NCBI GenBank assembly: GCA_030150965.1
Contig: JASLEW010000784.1
Span: 1 to 5,549, forward strand
DNA length: 5,549 nucleotides
Reading direction: 5' to 3'
From: Thermoanaerobaculia bacterium
GTDB taxonomy: Bacteria > Acidobacteriota > Thermoanaerobaculia > Multivoradales > UBA5704
Part shown: positions 5,291 to 5,549 of the stretch, one piece after another
How the letters are laid out: every line of letters starts with the position of its first letter
How positions within the stretch are numbered: the first letter of the stretch is position 1
Made by a program: the position numbers and the translations under genes
Notes under the pieces: generated by a model
Told to the model about the DNA's origin: nothing
Database searches by the model: none
Seen by the model: only the letters and a program-made list of their open reading frames with translations

Positions 5291-5549
5291 CTCGCAAGCC
5301 AAGCCCGCCGCGAAGGTCACGCCGTGCTGCTCGGCGATGCCGACATCGAAGGCGCGCTTCGGGAACTTGGCGGCGAATTTGTCGATGCCCGTGCCCGACG
5401 GCATCGCGGCGGTCAGCGCGACGATCTTGTCGTCGGCCTCGGCCTCGGCGATCAACGCCTTCGCGAACACGGCCGTGTAGGCCGGCGCGACCGTCTTGGC
5501 CTTCTGCTGCTGGCCGGTGACCGGGTCGAACTTCACCACGCCATGATAT
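5288..5549 (-). pseudogene. dxs: 1-deoxy-D-xylulose-5-phosphate synthase, internal fragment
   Basis: The minus strand is open from the right edge and encodes 87 residues beginning YHGVVKFDPVTG. It continues with APAYTAVFAKALIAEAEADD, IVALTAAMPSGTG, DKFAAKFP and FDVGIAEQHGVTFAAGLACEG. This is the part of DXS where the linker enters the transketolase-like pyrimidine-binding domain. The Glu of AEQH is the catalytic glutamate that activates thiamine diphosphate (Glu370 in the E. coli enzyme). DXS joins pyruvate and glyceraldehyde 3-phosphate in the first step of the MEP isoprenoid pathway. The 5' part lies beyond the edge. The 3' part (expected next: YKPF...YSTFLQRAYDQ) is replaced by antisense thiolase, and a chance stop ends the frame at 5279. 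The wording (AMPSGTG, FDVGIAEQHGVTFAAGLACEG) looks alphaproteobacterial to me. If so, it comes from another organism than the operon. An internal GTG at 5539 is not a real start. Confidence 0.88.

Noticed and set aside
5288..5520. C-terminal extension of the thiolase frame beyond the junction
   Set aside because: The frame remains open only because it is antisense to dxs. It is Arg/Ser/Pro-rich and lacks every thiolase C-terminal motif, so it is not a novel domain fusion.

Overview
The window is very GC-rich (roughly 70% or more) DNA with strong G/C bias at third codon positions. The left-edge gene, on the minus strand, resembles a small conserved protein that I associate from memory with Acidobacteriota (Thermoanaerobaculia-like lineages). 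The rest of the content (moaA, crotonase, aldehyde dehydrogenase, thiolase) is compatible with such a soil or sediment bacterium, but the taxon is an inference. Abrupt joining of two unrelated gene fragments near the right end suggests a metagenomic or otherwise chimeric contig.

Layout. Bases 1-358 hold the 5' part of a conserved gene of unknown function, read leftward off the edge. Bases 359-822 form a divergent regulatory region. It contains a leftward sigma70-like promoter, an inverted-repeat element with two copies of a ~24-nt unit facing each other, a rightward promoter, and a ~130-nt structured leader that I recognise as a probable molybdenum-cofactor (Moco) riboswitch. The leader feeds moaA (to 2001), which encodes the radical-SAM enzyme of the first molybdopterin step, so this is a plausible feedback circuit: the cofactor represses its own synthesis.

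After a 176-bp gap with a weak candidate promoter and a perfect 6-6-6 inverted repeat, a tight operon begins: enoyl-CoA hydratase (2178-3017), NAD(P)-dependent aldehyde dehydrogenase (3020-4516) and acetyl-CoA C-acyltransferase (from 4534). The gaps between these genes are 2 and 17 bases. Together they could hydrate an enoyl-CoA, oxidise an aldehyde to its acid, and cleave a 3-ketoacyl-CoA. This looks like a degradative pathway of the beta-oxidation type, although no hydroxyacyl-CoA dehydrogenase or CoA ligase is visible here.

The thiolase stops matching its family at about 5287, in mid-domain. From 5288 to the right edge the minus strand encodes an internal piece of 1-deoxy-D-xylulose-5-phosphate synthase (dxs). 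The change is sharp to within a base or two. The simplest explanation is an assembly or cloning chimera, with a real rearrangement as the alternative. The last ~260 bases should not be taken as neighbours of the operon until this is checked.
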